From positions 4,189,154-4,253,153 of the forward strand of contig JAKNDB010000098.1 in assembly GCA_024305405.1 (NCBI GenBank): a stretch of DNA of 64,000 nt. The letters are read 5' to 3'. The notes beneath the pieces are model-generated. The model was not told the origin of the DNA, ran no database searches, and saw only the letters and a list, made by a program, of their open reading frames with translations. Below are positions 26,637 to 41,000 of the stretch, one piece after another. Both the position numbers and the translations under genes were made by a program. Source of the DNA: Dirofilaria immitis. Its lineage: Eukaryota > Nematoda > Chromadorea > Rhabditida > Onchocercidae. How positions within the stretch are numbered: position 1 is the stretch's first letter; every line of letters begins with the position of its first letter.

Positions 26637-28433
26637 CTACAATAATAAGTCATTCAAGAAATCATCAAGTTCTTGCTCAGTAACTTTTTCTGGATCAGTG
26701 CTTTCCGGTGACTTCCTCCAAATTTCCATTAATTCATTTTTTTCCAATTTTTCGATAGCATTTTGTTGTATTTCTTCAGAAATATCTTTAGAAATTGCAA
26801 GTTCCTGAACCTCTGAAGTATTCGCTTGCACCGGAAGTTCTTTTTCTGGCTTTCAACATTAGATCTGAATGTCGCATCGCTGTGAATCAGTGTTAAGCAA
26901 GTAAAACAATAAACCAACAACTAAACTGTAGGCTAAAATATTCAGAAAACACCAACGATACAACATATTATTTTGGATATTGCGTTACATTAAAATACAG
27001 AAATTCTAAAGAACTTACAATTTTTTTCGATGCCAACGTTTATCTTTTTTTCCAGTTTCTTTTTCTGAGAATGATAATTGAGCATTTTCGAACATTCAGG
27101 ACATAATCGCAATTTGACAAGGGCATTCTTTTTCACGCTATTCTCCAAGTATGCAAAGTTAACCGGAAATAAAGATATTCATTTTAAAAAATTTCATTTT
27201 GTTTTGCCTACTATATTTTTAAAGGATTTTGCATTTTAATAATGATAAATTGAATTTAATAAGTATAAGATTTCACTTGAACAAGATATTTTAACGATGA
27301 AAAATTGGCATTGTCTGTAAATAATAGAAAAACATCAGCTGAATTTGATCCAAGCTTGAAAGCTTCGCAATACCTCCCAGCTAGTGAGATCAACTTTTTC
27401 CTCGCATCTTTTGCTACCACATTCAAATTGGCCTTTTCCTGATTTGACTTCTCTTTCAGTTCGCCACCTCATAGCTATTCTGAATTTTAAAAATGAGAGA
27501 ATCAAGAAAGTAAAAAACAAACGTCCTAAAACAACTAGTTGAAATTTTAAGAAAAATTCTAAAATTTTTCCTTCAATTATTTATAAAAAGAAAATGATTA
27601 TTAAAATTTATCGTAAAATCTTAGAGTCAAAAATATATCTGAAATATTATCACCTATTCTTTTTATACTGCGAAAGATCAGCAATACAGTATTCTTTGAA
27701 AAGTTTGTCATAATATCGTTTGGCTAAACGGGCTTCCCACGACTTTTCGGCCGCTTTTATCAACTAGAAAGAAAAAACAAAGCTTTATCCAGAGGCAAAA
27801 CGTTAATAATAAAGATATAATAATTCATTATATCTTTGCCAAAATTATCAATTATAATCATTTGTTTGCTAGAACTATTTTACATGATTCAAGCGAAACC
27901 TCATCATCATTCCAAAGAAATCTATGATTATCTTTAAGGACATCATAATCAGTACGATCCCTGGATGTATCTCTCTGCAATTTTGCTGTTGCGCCTGGGT
28001 AACAGAGATAATACTGATTTATAAGTTCTTTATGGCGCGTATAAACATCTAACGTCATTAAACGTTGCTTTCGTCTGAAAATCAATGAAAACTTATTATT
28101 GATTGCAAGATAGATATCAACTAGTATCATAATCATAAAATACTAGAAGGAAAATGGAATGGTTATTATTGCTCTCATCCATCCTTCGTTTTTCTTGTCA
28201 AAAAGTTCTAAATAACAAACAGCACTTTTCGAAGCAGGATTGTTCTTCATGAAATATATCCTTCGCTTTTTTCCACAGGGCAGTGCAATTTCTCCAAGTC
28301 GTGGTTTCTTCCATAATTCATCATCCTGTATTCGACAATTTTTTCCTCCGTCAATGCTACTTCCAGCATCATTTGCATAGTCAAATTCTGATTCCAAATC
28401 CTCATAATCGATTGATAGATTTCGTTTACTCAT
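26637..28433 (-). CDS. FRA10AC1: FRA10AC1 homologue (spliceosome-associated nuclear protein)
   Basis: Six exons: 28433 to about 28174, 28074-27900, 27763-27654, 27479-27374, 27163-27019 and 26879-26637 (stop TAG), giving about 345 residues against 315 in human. Recognition rests on conserved blocks in order: DYDVLKDNHRFLWNDDE, WEARLAKRYYDKLFKEYC, RWRTEREVKSGKGQF with a CxxxxC pair, NALVKLRLCPEC, and the acidic C-terminus ending DDFLNDLLL. The family is nuclear and found with late spliceosomes. Three oddities are visible. No in-phase GT donor ends exon 1 (phase fits only at 28174). Exon 5 begins after CG, not AG (27164-27165). Exon 6 needs one base fewer in the A-run at 26841-26845 to reach the conserved C-terminus. 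The exon 2 donor could be further downstream. Identity is secure; exact joins are not. Confidence 0.85.
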
Positions 28434-29877
28434 CTTGAAATTTTATTGGGCGATAATTACATTACAACAAACTGCACTTATAACTACTCGCCAAAGTAGA
28501 AATGATCAGCCTACAACAAAAACAATGATTCTGTAGACTTCTTCATCTATATTTCGCCATGACTAATTCATCGCTAATAATATTCCAGAAATATTCGGAA
28601 AAAAGTACAGAGAATATGACATACGACAATATTTAAAAGCACAATATTTAAATGACAAAAATTCAACAACGAAATCTGATAAAATATTTTTAAAAAAATC
28701 CCTGAAAATATCGTTAATAATGTTCAGAAACAATTGAAAAATTAAGCTCAGCAAATCCCTGAAACTTGATCCTGTTGAGTTTCGTATCAAGCAAGCAAAA
28801 ATTTTGAAATTAAATTTAATTCTTCAAGCTTAATTCCGTCATAAATTTATGGCACCAAAGTGATACGAGAATTAAAAAAATGAGACCGAAATTTATTAAT
28901 AAATAAAGCAAAAGCAAAGGATATTAGAAGAGGAGAACTAACAAATGCATGAATAGTGCTTTATAAAATATAGTATGGTATAATATAATATACAGTACGT
29001 ACTACCAAAGGATGTATAATAAAATGATGCTCTTCCGTACGATTTATTCTGCTAAAGCAGCAAGTAGAAATTATGAGAACGTATTCAACATTATGAATAA
29101 AAACTATTCGAAGCCGTTGTAAGTTTTGCTCCTTAAGCCTACTTCATCAAATTTAATACTAAACAGTTCTACATTGATTTATGATAAGATGTATTGAAAA
29201 TGATGAATTGAAGTCACGTCGAGAAACGACGCGATTCCATAGAAAATAATAATTTTGAAATGAATGAAGCCAAATGAGAATAATGCATAATAGTAACAAA
29301 CTTTATCAGTCAACATCTGCGATCACTTGAAAAAAAAAAAAGAAAAACAAAAAAGAAAATTTTACTACGCTTCTTCCGAGATCATACATTTCTAAGCTTA
29401 TTCTTCTATACAGAAAAAGATTTTTTTCTTGGCAGGTTAAGATATGCCATATCTTTACCATCTTATTTTAACTTGCTTCAGAAGAAAGAACTACAATCAA
29501 AACAACTTCAGTCATCCCAATTCTCATTTGCCTATATCTTTTCAGTCTGGCGTTTCACAAAGAAGTATAGATTGTGGAAGTATAGAGAATAATAACTTCA
29601 AATATGATAAGATGGTATAGCATTTCTTGTTCCGACTATGACCAGATGTTCTTAATTAAAGGGAATAGTTCAAAGGTTCAAGGAGCTAACATTTACAAAG
29701 TTTTTTTTTTTGAAAGCTCACACAGAACTAACACACGTTTGCGTAAACAGTAAAAATACAGCACAAAGTGACCCTAACAAATATGCAAATGGATGCTTTG
29801 CTGTCAATTTAAGCTATTATATATGATAAAATAAATTTTAGGAAAATAATGATAACATCAAACTATCAAACACGATG
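28434..29877. other. Intergenic region between FRA10AC1 and ICMT
   Basis: AT-rich with poly-A runs at 29329 and 29702. No coding segment recognised. Both flanking genes are on the minus strand, so a polycistronic arrangement is possible, though 1.4 kb is long for one. Confidence 0.45.
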
Positions 29878-30740
29878 CTACCTCGACTCATATCCTTTAA
29901 TAAGAGGTATCCCAAGTGGTACGGTCTTTTGATATTGAATATATTCTGCACCAAAAAACAAGTTAGATAACGCTCTTCCCAATATATTCTTTCGTTGAAA
30001 AAATTCCATCCAATTAATAAATAAAGAATAAAACATATAGGGTTGCAGAGTATCACCTGGGTACCCAAACACCAGATTAACCAACCAAGATATCCTGGAT
30101 GTCGCACGATACTATACACACCATCGGTAATCAGTTTATGTTTTGGACGCCTCTCAATTGCAACCATATGCGTGAATCCACCATTTGCATGAACCATTGC
30201 AAGTTTCCGTAAAATTTCACCAAATATAACCAATATTAATCCTATGTAACTTATAGCAGCATTTTTCAGAAACGGTAAGAAACGTACTTCCACGGCATAT
30301 TCCACCCAACTTATCAGAGCAGCTGCCCAATATGCGGATGAGTGATCCAGCAGATAGGATGAAAAGTTCAAATCTGTTCGATTTGTTAACGCTGTCGCCA
30401 AAAATTCTCCATAATGAAATGCCGCAATGCATGCGAAATACCACGCAAATATTGATAAATAAAAATTACTTGTTGAATAAGCACAAAGTAGCGACAATGT
30501 GAAAATGCCCCCAAGGACAGATGCCTGCAATGCATTCCAACGTGCACGCCAACCGCACATGAATATTGACAATGGAATCGATACCAGAAAGGCTATGTAT
30601 TCCAGTTTCCACTGCTCGATACGAAACATATATGCTACACAAATTACAGTTATGGAAAACAAAGCCGAAAATAAGGAATGTTGCACATCGATATCATTTT
30701 GATATATTGCCAACATATTGCTCAAGCTTGATAACATCAT
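29878..30740 (-). CDS. ICMT: Protein-S-isoprenylcysteine O-methyltransferase (ICMT/Ste14)
   Basis: Methylates the C-terminal prenylcysteine of CAAX proteins such as Ras and Rho GTPases, in the endoplasmic reticulum membrane. It is a single exon of about 287 codons (human ICMT is 284) with several hydrophobic segments. Diagnostic motifs are visible: GEILRKLAM at 174-182, RHPGYLGW at 213-220, the GTQ and NP turns, and ERIYWEE at 250-256. The last ~25 residues (GAEYIQYQKTVPLGIPLIKG) lie in another frame. One extra base in the T-run at 29953-29958 would join them and end at the TAG at 29878-29880; as written, the main frame runs on to 29838. The ATG at 30740 follows a TTTTAG acceptor by five bases. 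The absence of introns is unusual beside its intron-rich neighbours. Confidence 0.9.
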
Positions 30741-30745
30741 CGAAT

Positions 30746-30753
30746 CTAAAACG
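30746..30753 (-). promoter_or_regulatory. Probable trans-splice acceptor of ICMT
   Basis: GTTTTAG five bases before the ICMT ATG, with no coding exon needed upstream. Confidence 0.5.
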
Positions 30754-33700
30754 GGAAGCTAGTGTAGCGTAATTGTGTCGATGACGGAGAAATGAAATTT
30801 TTATGACCTTATTATAAAACGAATTTAAAGAATCGTCTATGCTAGGAACGGATATTAAACAATTGTATGAATACTGATAACATGAAAAGCATTATAAGAT
30901 AAATTTACAACACCTCAAAATTGATATTTTCTATACCATTTAATGCTCATTTTCCGATTAAGTCGAAGTGTAGCATACGCGAAATGAAGAAATTTTTCTA
31001 ATTATGCGAAAAAAAAAGAAATAGATACGAGATTAACATCAAGTGAGAAACAAATTGATTATCACTTCTGAACATCTACACTAATTACCATGCTACATGT
31101 TAATTCAAAAAAAAGAACGATAGCAGAATTTAACGCAGCCAAGAAGTTAAATATAATACAAGCAATATGCTTACGGGTGTTATTGTTATGACGACATTAG
31201 TGATCTATTTGGCGTTAATATGACACTGCTAACTAGATGAAAATAAAACAATGGAGATTCTCAAGTTGCTTCTCTGTTTTTGCATCTTCCATCCTACTTT
31301 CTTCTACTTTTCTTTCTCATATATTTTATATGCATTACTAATGATGTATGCATTGCAATAGTTGCAACATATACATGATCATCATCACCGCTATCTTTTG
31401 ATATCACATGATGGACACGATACTCATCCTTTATTTATTTATTTTTTCCTATATGCATATAAATAACTAATTATCATCTCTTATATATTTCATTTAAAAC
31501 TAAGCATAATTTGATGCACTGCCATACAAATCAGAAGTTTTATTTATAACAAAAAAAAATGTTGAGAATGCTTTTTGCAAATAAGCATGTTATCGGTAAT
31601 AATAATAATAATAATAATAATAATTCATTTCATACATTTAAGATACTTCTTAAACAATTAGCTACAATGATAATGAATATATTATATAAGACTTGTTACT
31701 TGTTCTTGCTGAAATTTTTTCTTTTCCTACAGGATGATTAGGAGTGTATCTCAAAGGTAAATCTGATGATAAAGTGAAACGTGTCTATCTCATGTAAACG
31801 TCAAGTTAATCATTATTAAAAATAATCATACCAACAAATTCAAATAAACGAAAAAAAAATTGTCTTTTGTCAAACAAATGTTATAATCAACCCTCACAGA
31901 AATATCTGCCGGTTGTAATTACTTGAAATAAATAGTAAAGAGACTTGCCGCAATTTATAAGTACCAGATAAGATACGGATGAACCTAATTAAAAAAGTAC
32001 CAGAACTTAATATTCCAAATAAAATATTACCCAATAAATAAACGACGCTTATCTAAGAGATGAATGGAGCATTCGGCATAATCAAAATATATTTGGGAAA
32101 GATTTAGAGATGATCAGGATGATAATGATATACAAGATTGGATATGCTCAGATCTCTTCTTTTACAATCAAACAACTGTAAACGAATTCAGTACAATTGC
32201 TTATATCCTCATTACTATTACATAGCGATCTCAAACCGAAACATCTAATGGGCCGAAGAAAGGACACATTATGAAAAGTACTATAATAATTATTATTTCT
32301 GAAATGTCGATTTGATGAAATTTATTTCCTATCTAATAGTTTTGAAATATGCCTTATGAAGAAAGCATTGATTATATTAGTTTTCCCCTGATAAGAATTT
32401 CCCTTGTATTTGATAGATCGTAGTTCTACTGATCATACATTGTCATTATCTATTTAACTCTTTAGGAAGAAAGAGGAGATCAAGTAGATAATGATAGTGG
32501 AATAATGGTGACAATCGAGCGGAGCGTCGAGCAGAGAGCGATAATGATGCCGATAATGATAACAGGGATAAGAGTAGTAGTAACAGTAATAGTCGTAGAG
32601 CGATTGGCTGATTAAATGATTTGCTCGTCGTCGAATCAATCAGTCCATGCAACGATCCAGAAAATAATAGCATCAGTTTGCAAATGGGATCAAAGAAATG
32701 TTCCTTTAATTAACCATTCGCCCCGCTGTGCTATGTCATTTGGAAATAGGTCTGCAATGGTCAGTGATGACGATGAAAAGGTCAGATCTATGACATATTA
32801 TCAGTTGCAATATATGGACATGCAGAATCAATCAGTGATCACTTTTCATCATTGCATGTTGATCAGCGGTCATTCTTCATCATAGCACACTACTTTATCA
32901 ATTTCTTTCTTTCTCAGATCGTTCTTTTGAAGAAATTTAAAAGTTGTGGAAATGAATGACAACAACTTTCCTATATTGGCGATTTTTCTTAGTATTAAAT
33001 GTTTTGCTATTTTTTCGCAATTGGATATTCAAAATGTTTATTTTCTTTTTTCCATCATTGAGTGTGATGCATAAGCATAGAAAAAGAGAACAATCCTTAA
33101 ATGAAAAATGAAAATATAACACGTCGACCAACATAGGGCAAACAATAACATAATCGTCAACATAAAAATTAAAAAAAACAAATTTATTCTTTTTACTTAT
33201 TCCCCAACTCACTAATTACTTTACTTTCCTTTCTCCTCGAGATTGCTAGACGTAACCTTCTAATGCTTACATTGACTGAGAAGATTCATCAACTATTGTT
33301 ACCAGGGAGACAGACGTAAGCATCGTCAAACTCATCGATAAATTGAAATGTCAGAATTACTCAACTGGCTGCGTTAATTTTTGGCGCTTTCTTTGCCGCT
33401 AAAGTTATTCTGTAGAAGCTGAGGTTGTAATGTAGGTAGCATGTTATGTGTGGTTGGGAGAATTCAGGAGGGCAGGTCTTTTCGAATTAGATGGTGCATG
33501 TTTGGCATTTTTGCTTGAAAAAATATTACATCATTCTTTTATGTTTGATAAAAATAGGGAAAATATTAGGATAATTTGTTGCTTTATCTGGATCGGTGCT
33601 TAGTTTTTTTTTCTTAAGCTATATCTGTATACAGGGTATTAAATAAGCCTTGTGTTTTTAGTAACAAATATAATTTATCTTCTTCTTACTCAATTATTAA

Positions 33701-35085
33701 AGAAATCACCTATTTTCGGAAGGTTAAAGAAGCTAGAAAGGAGAAACTGTTCCAAACTGGATTTTTAAATAATTGATGGCTAAAATGGAAAGGAATTGTT
33801 CTTCATATTAACGGTACCTGTATATGACCCGTCTTTATAATATTTACAAATCCCACTGTAAATATATGTTGGGACAAATTACATACGGTGTCACTATTTC
33901 ACTAATGAGATTGATCGGATAGATAAGGTCTATTTTGTTTCCTCCCAGCAATCTGATCTGTAAATTATAATCATTTATCACAATCATTATTATGCGAGAC
34001 CATTCGATCATTATATTTGCTTGAAACAATTATAAATATATTCTGTCTTTCAAATTTACAGGTAAAAACAATACATTTGCAATTTTGAGTTGCATCTTCT
34101 TATCAGGTGCTACTCAAAGGCCTTCCGTAAATAACTTGGTAGGTTTTTTGAATTCCTTATGGTTTTTAAAAATTAATGTCGCGTGAAACAGTGAAGATTT
34201 ATCGGCGATCGGAATTTTCCAAAAATATTGGCTATACCAGATTTCCTTCCTGAGTTTTCTTTAGAGTTCCATCCTTGAAATTCTGTTAGTAAGTAGTGAT
34301 CGATGCTTTTCTTTTTGCTGCATATTTCTTTTACTTTATGGTCATTTTCTTTGAATATCATTTCTATTATGCAAGACTAATTAATAGCATTAAAATGGTG
34401 CAACACTATTGTATTGTTAACAATCCAGAAACTGTAGAGATTGCAAAGAAAGTTATTGGAGGAGGAATAAGGCATATTTAATTGCTGGTATATTTTTTGA
34501 GGAATAATTTTCACCAAGAGGTAGGTTGTTATAGAAGATTTAGCAGTATGATAAATTTCGTGGGAATAAGTTCCAAGTTTTATAGCAGTCGCAGTTATGA
34601 AATCTGTGTGTACACTGTTTTCTCAATCGATGTTTTTATTCAGCAAACATCAAACCAGATTCAGTTAAAGTAAAATACAATAACACTATCTTCAGATACT
34701 TGTTTTTATCTTATTATGAATCTGCCGACTGTTCAGACATTTATCTCAATAAAATTATGTTTATAAAAATTGGATTATGTTAAAATTGAGCTATGATTGT
34801 AAATGTTAAAATTGAGCTATGATTGCATCATCTAATAAAAGATTTGTAATACCAGTAGTAGAACTTTTATATTTATTTCACGATAATCACGATCCTACGA
34901 TCGTATATTACCATCTGTTTATTCCTTTTGTTATTACAATGATAGCTAAGCGTTAACTTATCATATCAATATCTGTAATGTTATAGTACTGAAAACGAAG
35001 CCCGAACTAGCCCAGCGGAACACGCGAGCCGATCACTGTTATATAACGAGCCGGAATAACACAGTGAAAAATTTTCGTATGAAAT
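30754..35085. other. Intergenic region between ICMT and vigilin
   Basis: The two genes are divergent, so promoters for both should lie here. An AAT microsatellite lies at 31598-31624. A GC-richer block at about 34990-35055, just upstream of the vigilin start, is the best candidate for its promoter and 5' leader. I found no coding exon; short open frames at 32446-32885 are low-complexity. Confidence 0.5.
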
Positions 35086-38000
35086 ATGGAAAAAATTGTA
35101 AACTGTGAGCAAGAGAAATCTTCTGAATCATCTGATATGACGAACGAAGGTTAATACATGCCGATTCATTGAGTTAATTACCTTTAAAAATAGAAGTCCT
35201 ATAAAAACATAATTCTCTGGATTCCTTGGTTTTTTGATATTACTCTTTTATTATTCTATCTTCTACTGTCATTTGCATTATTTCTAAATTTCCATACTTA
35301 TATCATTTAGTGGAATTAGCGTAACGAAACCGAATTTTATCTTAAATGAATGGTGATATATGTATCATTGCATGCATAATAGAATGTGAATCAGAAATAT
35401 GAATGGTGGCGTAGATTGTGTAATTGTCCACTCTGATAATCAACAATATGTTATTAGTTCTCAGACTACATTTTGATGTCGTTCATTGATGGTAATTATA
35501 AAAAGCTTTAAAACGAAAATCATGTAAAATAGAATTATGGTAAACGTACTGAAGTTTGATTCTGTCTGTATATAGTCCTTCAGTTGCAGAACAAAGATTG
35601 TTGGTTGGAAATCTAAACATTCTGAGTTTCATGGGAAACATATGTATCCTTAAACTGTTTTAGTGGATTAAGTTCTCCAACGTCTGATTTATTGCTTTAT
35701 CTTTACTTATTAATATAATTAATGTTTTTAAGGCTGTTGATAATTTTTTAATGTTCAGTTTCCAATTAAAAGTTTTTAGGATCACTGTATCTGGCGCCAG
35801 GTGCTGAACGTCAACATATAACGTTGCAGAATGGTGGTACTGCAGGAGCAAGTGGAATAAATCATCCCGAAACGGGTGTCAATGTTCTTGATTACAGCAC
35901 GGATTTTCCAGAACTGCCGGACAAACCGAATACATGTGCTTCACAGCTACTCGGCGGTGTATGGAATAAACCTCCAGCTGTTCGTTCTGAAAGAACTACC
36001 CAGGTAATTTTTTTTTTTGTTTCAGCAGTTTTAGTTTCCACGATGCAATATGTTTTTTTATTATTTTTTTAATTTTTTTCTTTTTATTTTCCAAATTGAA
36101 AACGGACAAAAACGAAAGTCTCGCTTGCTTTTTATTATATGCAATGTTTAAATAAATGCGTCATAGTTATAGAAATAGCAATAATTGATAGTGCAAAAAT
36201 GCTGAGGAAATATATATCAATAATTGCAAAGAATGGAAAGACAGTATCATGTGTTGCTTACATTGAAGGTTTCAGTTGTCCAAATGTAGTTTGTTTAGGT
36301 GACTCTCTGTTACCTGCAATTTATATCAGTGTTTATAACATATTTTACTGCGCAGTCCATTTAATATAGATTAGGATATAGTTCAATTATCATAAAGGCT
36401 ATAATTTAGATCTTTTACAGGTTTATCATCTCTCTGGTGATGAACGTGCTTCAAGAACCAATAGTAAAAATTTCGGAAATACTAATGAAGAACAGCAAAA
36501 ATGTAATGAAATAGCTTTGGCAACTGGCACACAAATTGAAATTTGTGAGGCTAAAGATCATTCCTTAACGCTTCTAATCACTGGAAAACGTCAACGGGTT
36601 GAAGAAGCACGTTCACATATTGCACGCAAGTTGAAAACCCAGGCAGCTCGTGAGATTACAATACCGAAAGAGCATCATCGTGTTTTGATCGGTCAATTTG
36701 AAATAATTTCTGAAACTGTTTATTGATACAAAATATTCTCATATGTTTATCTATAAGTTTGCGAATCATGATTATTTGTACCAAAATATATTCTGCTAAT
36801 CATTTTTTTGAAATCAACTTGCCAATTAAATTAAGTTTAGTGTTGCTTCGATTATCACTGCGCAATTTTTACTCCTCTTTTACTCTAGGGAGAGAAGGCA
36901 TTAAGCTGCGTCAACTGGAGCAAGATACGGATTGTCGAATAATGGTACCAGGTCGTGATTCACCAAGTGATATCATCAAAATAATTGGTCCACGCGATGG
37001 TATCGAAAAAGCAGTTCATGAAATTCAGCTCGTAAGCGATAAACAGGTATTGTTTGACTCTAATTGTGCAACTTAATTATTATTACTACAATTATTATTC
37101 ATTGCCATTGTTTTATTGTTATTATTGTTACTGTTTTATTATTATCATCATTATTATCATTGTTGTTATTATTATTAAAATTATTATTACTACTCCTATT
37201 ACTAATGAATAATAATTCATTATTATATTCGCTATTAGTAGAAATAAAAAATAGCAGTAATGACAATGATAATACTAGCACTGATGGTAGTGATGGTAGT
37301 GATGATGATGATGATGATAAATAATAACCAATAATAATTGTTTTATAATTATTAATAATTATTATCATGTTAATTACTACAACCATTGTTACAATTTCTT
37401 ATTACTTTTATTACTATTGCTTTACTGTTGTTATTATATCACCGCTATTACTTATTGTTATCACTATCATTTTCATTGTTACTGCTTTGTTGTAATGATC
37501 TTGGCTAACCATTAAGAACGCACTGTGCAGCTAGAGGCTTAATCTTAATTTAATGGCACTTTGCAGCTACATTATTATGAGTCATTCTACGTCATTGATG
37601 GTTTTTCTGTTTTTTTCTCCCTTAATATACGCTGCTTTTAGGGAAATACTGAGATCATAAATAATTTTTTCAGTCGAAATTAGCACAAGAACATTTGATG
37701 ATACCACGTGTCTATTATCCGTTCATCCGTGGACCTTTTAATGAAACGATCGATGAATTAGCCTCTAAGACAGGTGCTAAAATTAATATCCCACCGCCAA
37801 CCACATCCAGTGAAGTAATTGTCATTACTGGTGAGAAGGAAGGTGTTCATCATGCCACAGTAGCTGTTCGCCAAATTTATGAGAACATGAAGAGAATAGT
37901 GAAACCAGTAACATGCCAGGTAGCTATTTTCAAAAGTGATTTTTGTGCTTTTTAGATCTGCTATCATATTATTATCAGAGCACGCCACATATCCGGAAAA

Positions 38001-41000
38001 TTTTTCAGTTCCGTTGGTTTTTTAATAACAGACAAAATTTTCCTTCTCAGCCAACGTATGTTATGATGATTTTTAACTAAGTAAAATTTGTTGAATGTGT
38101 ATTAATCACAAGATTTATTGTCATACTTGCATTTAATGTAATATTTATCTAAGATTGGTTTTATAGTAACTGACTGGCAATGTTTATTTCATGAAGATTT
38201 AGGTAACACGTGCGCAACATCGTTATGTTGTTGGGCCTCAGCGACGTGGATTAGCTGAAATATTGAAAGCAACTGGTGTGAGTGTCGAAGTACCTCCAGA
38301 GGAGGAAGATTCCGATACTATAACTCTTCGTGGTGATCCAACAAAATTAGGTGAAGCATTGGCAATGGTTTATGCTAAAGCAAGTAGTGTCATCACAGCA
38401 GAAATCACTTGTGAACCCTGGATGCACAAATTCCTCATCGGTCCGAAAGGAGCCACTCTAGAAGTATCTATGTTTGATTGATGCTATTATTTCATCTAAT
38501 CGTGTTCAAAGATTTTTTTAGCCAATGTTTCAGCGTCAATTTTTTTCTGTAACATTGCTTGTTTATTTTGCAATCTTAGATCTGAACAGCATGACTGAGA
38601 AAATGTTAGGTTATTATTTTTGACTGTGAACCATCTAATTTTATATTAATCTCTTGTTTTCGATATTTGAGAAGTTAGGGAATTTGTTTGGTCTGATAAA
38701 GCGGAGTAAGACTTCCATCTGAAAGTTTTGCACATTTTGTATTCTACTTTGTTTTTTATTTTCAGACTTTAGTCCCAAACAAGGACAAAGTTCAAATTGG
38801 ATTTGAGCAAGATGGTTTAATTTATTTGGAAGGGTCACCGGATGAAGTGAGGAAAGCGCAGATGTCATTACTCTGTGAAATCAAGCGTCTAACCGAAAAA
38901 ATGTCTTCAGAAACTATTAAAGTTAGCCCATCACTTCATCGTCATGTTATCGGCAGAGGAGGAGCTCTGAGTTCGTCTTTTCTCTCATGATTCGCTATTA
39001 CATATTTTTCCGCTAAGCTAAAAATCAATGAAAGTAATAATGAAATAATGCTAGGTACTTGTATCTCTTTTTTAGTTTGAAATGTAAATTTATTATCAAT
39101 TCAAATCGGATATGAACTGTTATTCTATGATCCACTTAAACACAAAATTTTTACTTATTTTGACTTCATCTATTGTGGAGATCGATATTACCATTTTCTT
39201 TTAATCAAAAATTTCTGGAAATGAACATAGAGTAAAGCGAGTTTAGCTAAAGTGTACTCTTTGGTTCGCTATGTTATTTATTCAGTATTTTCTTTCAGTT
39301 TCCAAAATCAAGGATGAAACTGGAGTCCAGATAAATATTCCGAATGAGCAAACAAATTCGGATGAGATTAAAGTCGAGGGTAATAAGGAAGGTGTGAAGA
39401 AAGCTATCGATGTAATAACGGAAATCGTCAAGAGAATCGTACGTTTAACAGCGTATATTTTGTATGTTAAAGTACCGATTCCCGACTGATCGGTATTTAC
39501 ATTGAGAGAGACATTATTGTCTCGTAAAATTTAGTAGTTACGGCGATGAAGAAAAAATGGACATATGGCTTTAGCAGGTTTTAGAGCTTCATAATCATTA
39601 CGATAGTTTTAACATTGGTAACTCATAAACCGTTTAATTTTTTTCTTTTCAGGAGAACGAAAAAAGTCGCGATATACTTATCGAACAACGTTTTCACAAA
39701 CAATTAATTGGTGTCAAAGGTGAAACGGTGCAGAAACTTCGTGAACAATTTCCATCGGTTATTTTCTCATTTCCAGATCCTGGAAAAAAATCGGACGTCG
39801 TCAACCTGCGAGGTGATAGAGTTGAAGTTGATAAAGCATACAAACAATTGACTGCGATGAACAAGGAGCTGGTAAGTATCAGTTTAATCTAATCCCAGTT
39901 TGTTTATGACATGGTCAATTTCTTTTTGTTTTGTGATTTTGATCTCGATCCAGTTTTACATAGCAATCATCATTTTCGGAGAGAAGAAGGTGAAGTTTGT
40001 TATATTTCAGCTGGAAAGTAATTTCCAAATAACGGTTCCCATATTTAAAGAATTTCATAAACATATCATTGGTAAGGGTGGTTCTAACATCAGAAAAATC
40101 CGTGAAGAGACTCAAACACGAATCGATCTACCTGGTGGTGAAAGTGGTGAAGACAAAATTATAGTTACAGGGAAGAAAACAAATGTAGAAAAAGCTGTTG
40201 AGCAATTAACCAAAATTCAAAATGAATTGGTAAGACTAAAATAAAATTATATTATTCGCTTTCACAAAATATTCTGCTAAATGATGTTAATAATTTTTTC
40301 CATTGGCGTGATTTAAGTTTGCTTTTGGTCTTGATGATCATGGATCGAAGTTTTAAAATTAATTAAATGATTTTTAATGTTTTATCAATGATGATAATCA
40401 ATAAAACATTCTATATGATATTATTTAAGGCTAGTATTATGACAGTAGAAGTGAATATACCTCAAAAATTCATTCTCGTCTTCTTGGTGGAGGTCGTCGG
40501 CTCATATTCGACATACAGGATGAATGTGGCGGTGTACACATCAAATTTCCACCAGAAAAAACTATTTCTGATAAGGTTCTCATTACATATTATGAATTTG
40601 TATTTTTTCAGTGGCTACCAAATTTGGTGTTAATAAAATAAGAGAAAAAAAAAGAAGAAATAGAATTTGTTTTCCTCAAGTTAGACATTTTTCATGGAAA
40701 AAACATGAAAAACTATTGCAGATTTTGTCCAGTTCAGTAAACTAAACTCAAGTTTGCTATTTTTTACACTATAGAATTGCTACTTGAAATATCGGATCCT
40801 TTCTTATGATTTACTTTTTTTGCTTTTCTTATTTCATACGTCTTCTAAATCTGTGCTCTAGGTCAGCATCCGTGGCCCTAAAGATGATGTCGCACGAGCC
40901 GAAAAAATGTTGATGGCTTTAGCAAAAGATCAGGAACTTTCGAGCTTTGAAGATTCCGTTTCAGCGAAACCCGAATTCCATAGATTTATCATTGGTAAAG

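Noticed and set aside
32446..32673. Leu/Ser-rich minus-strand frame upstream of vigilin
   Set aside because: Low-complexity translation of triplet-rich DNA with no splice or start context.
34985..35060. tRNA gene in the GC-rich block before vigilin
   Set aside because: No GGTTCGA-type B box or cloverleaf pairing could be made out; a promoter or leader is more likely.
37064..37386. Open frames of 86 and 95 codons inside vigilin intron 4
   Set aside because: They translate a trinucleotide microsatellite and are poly-Leu, poly-Asn or poly-Asp.
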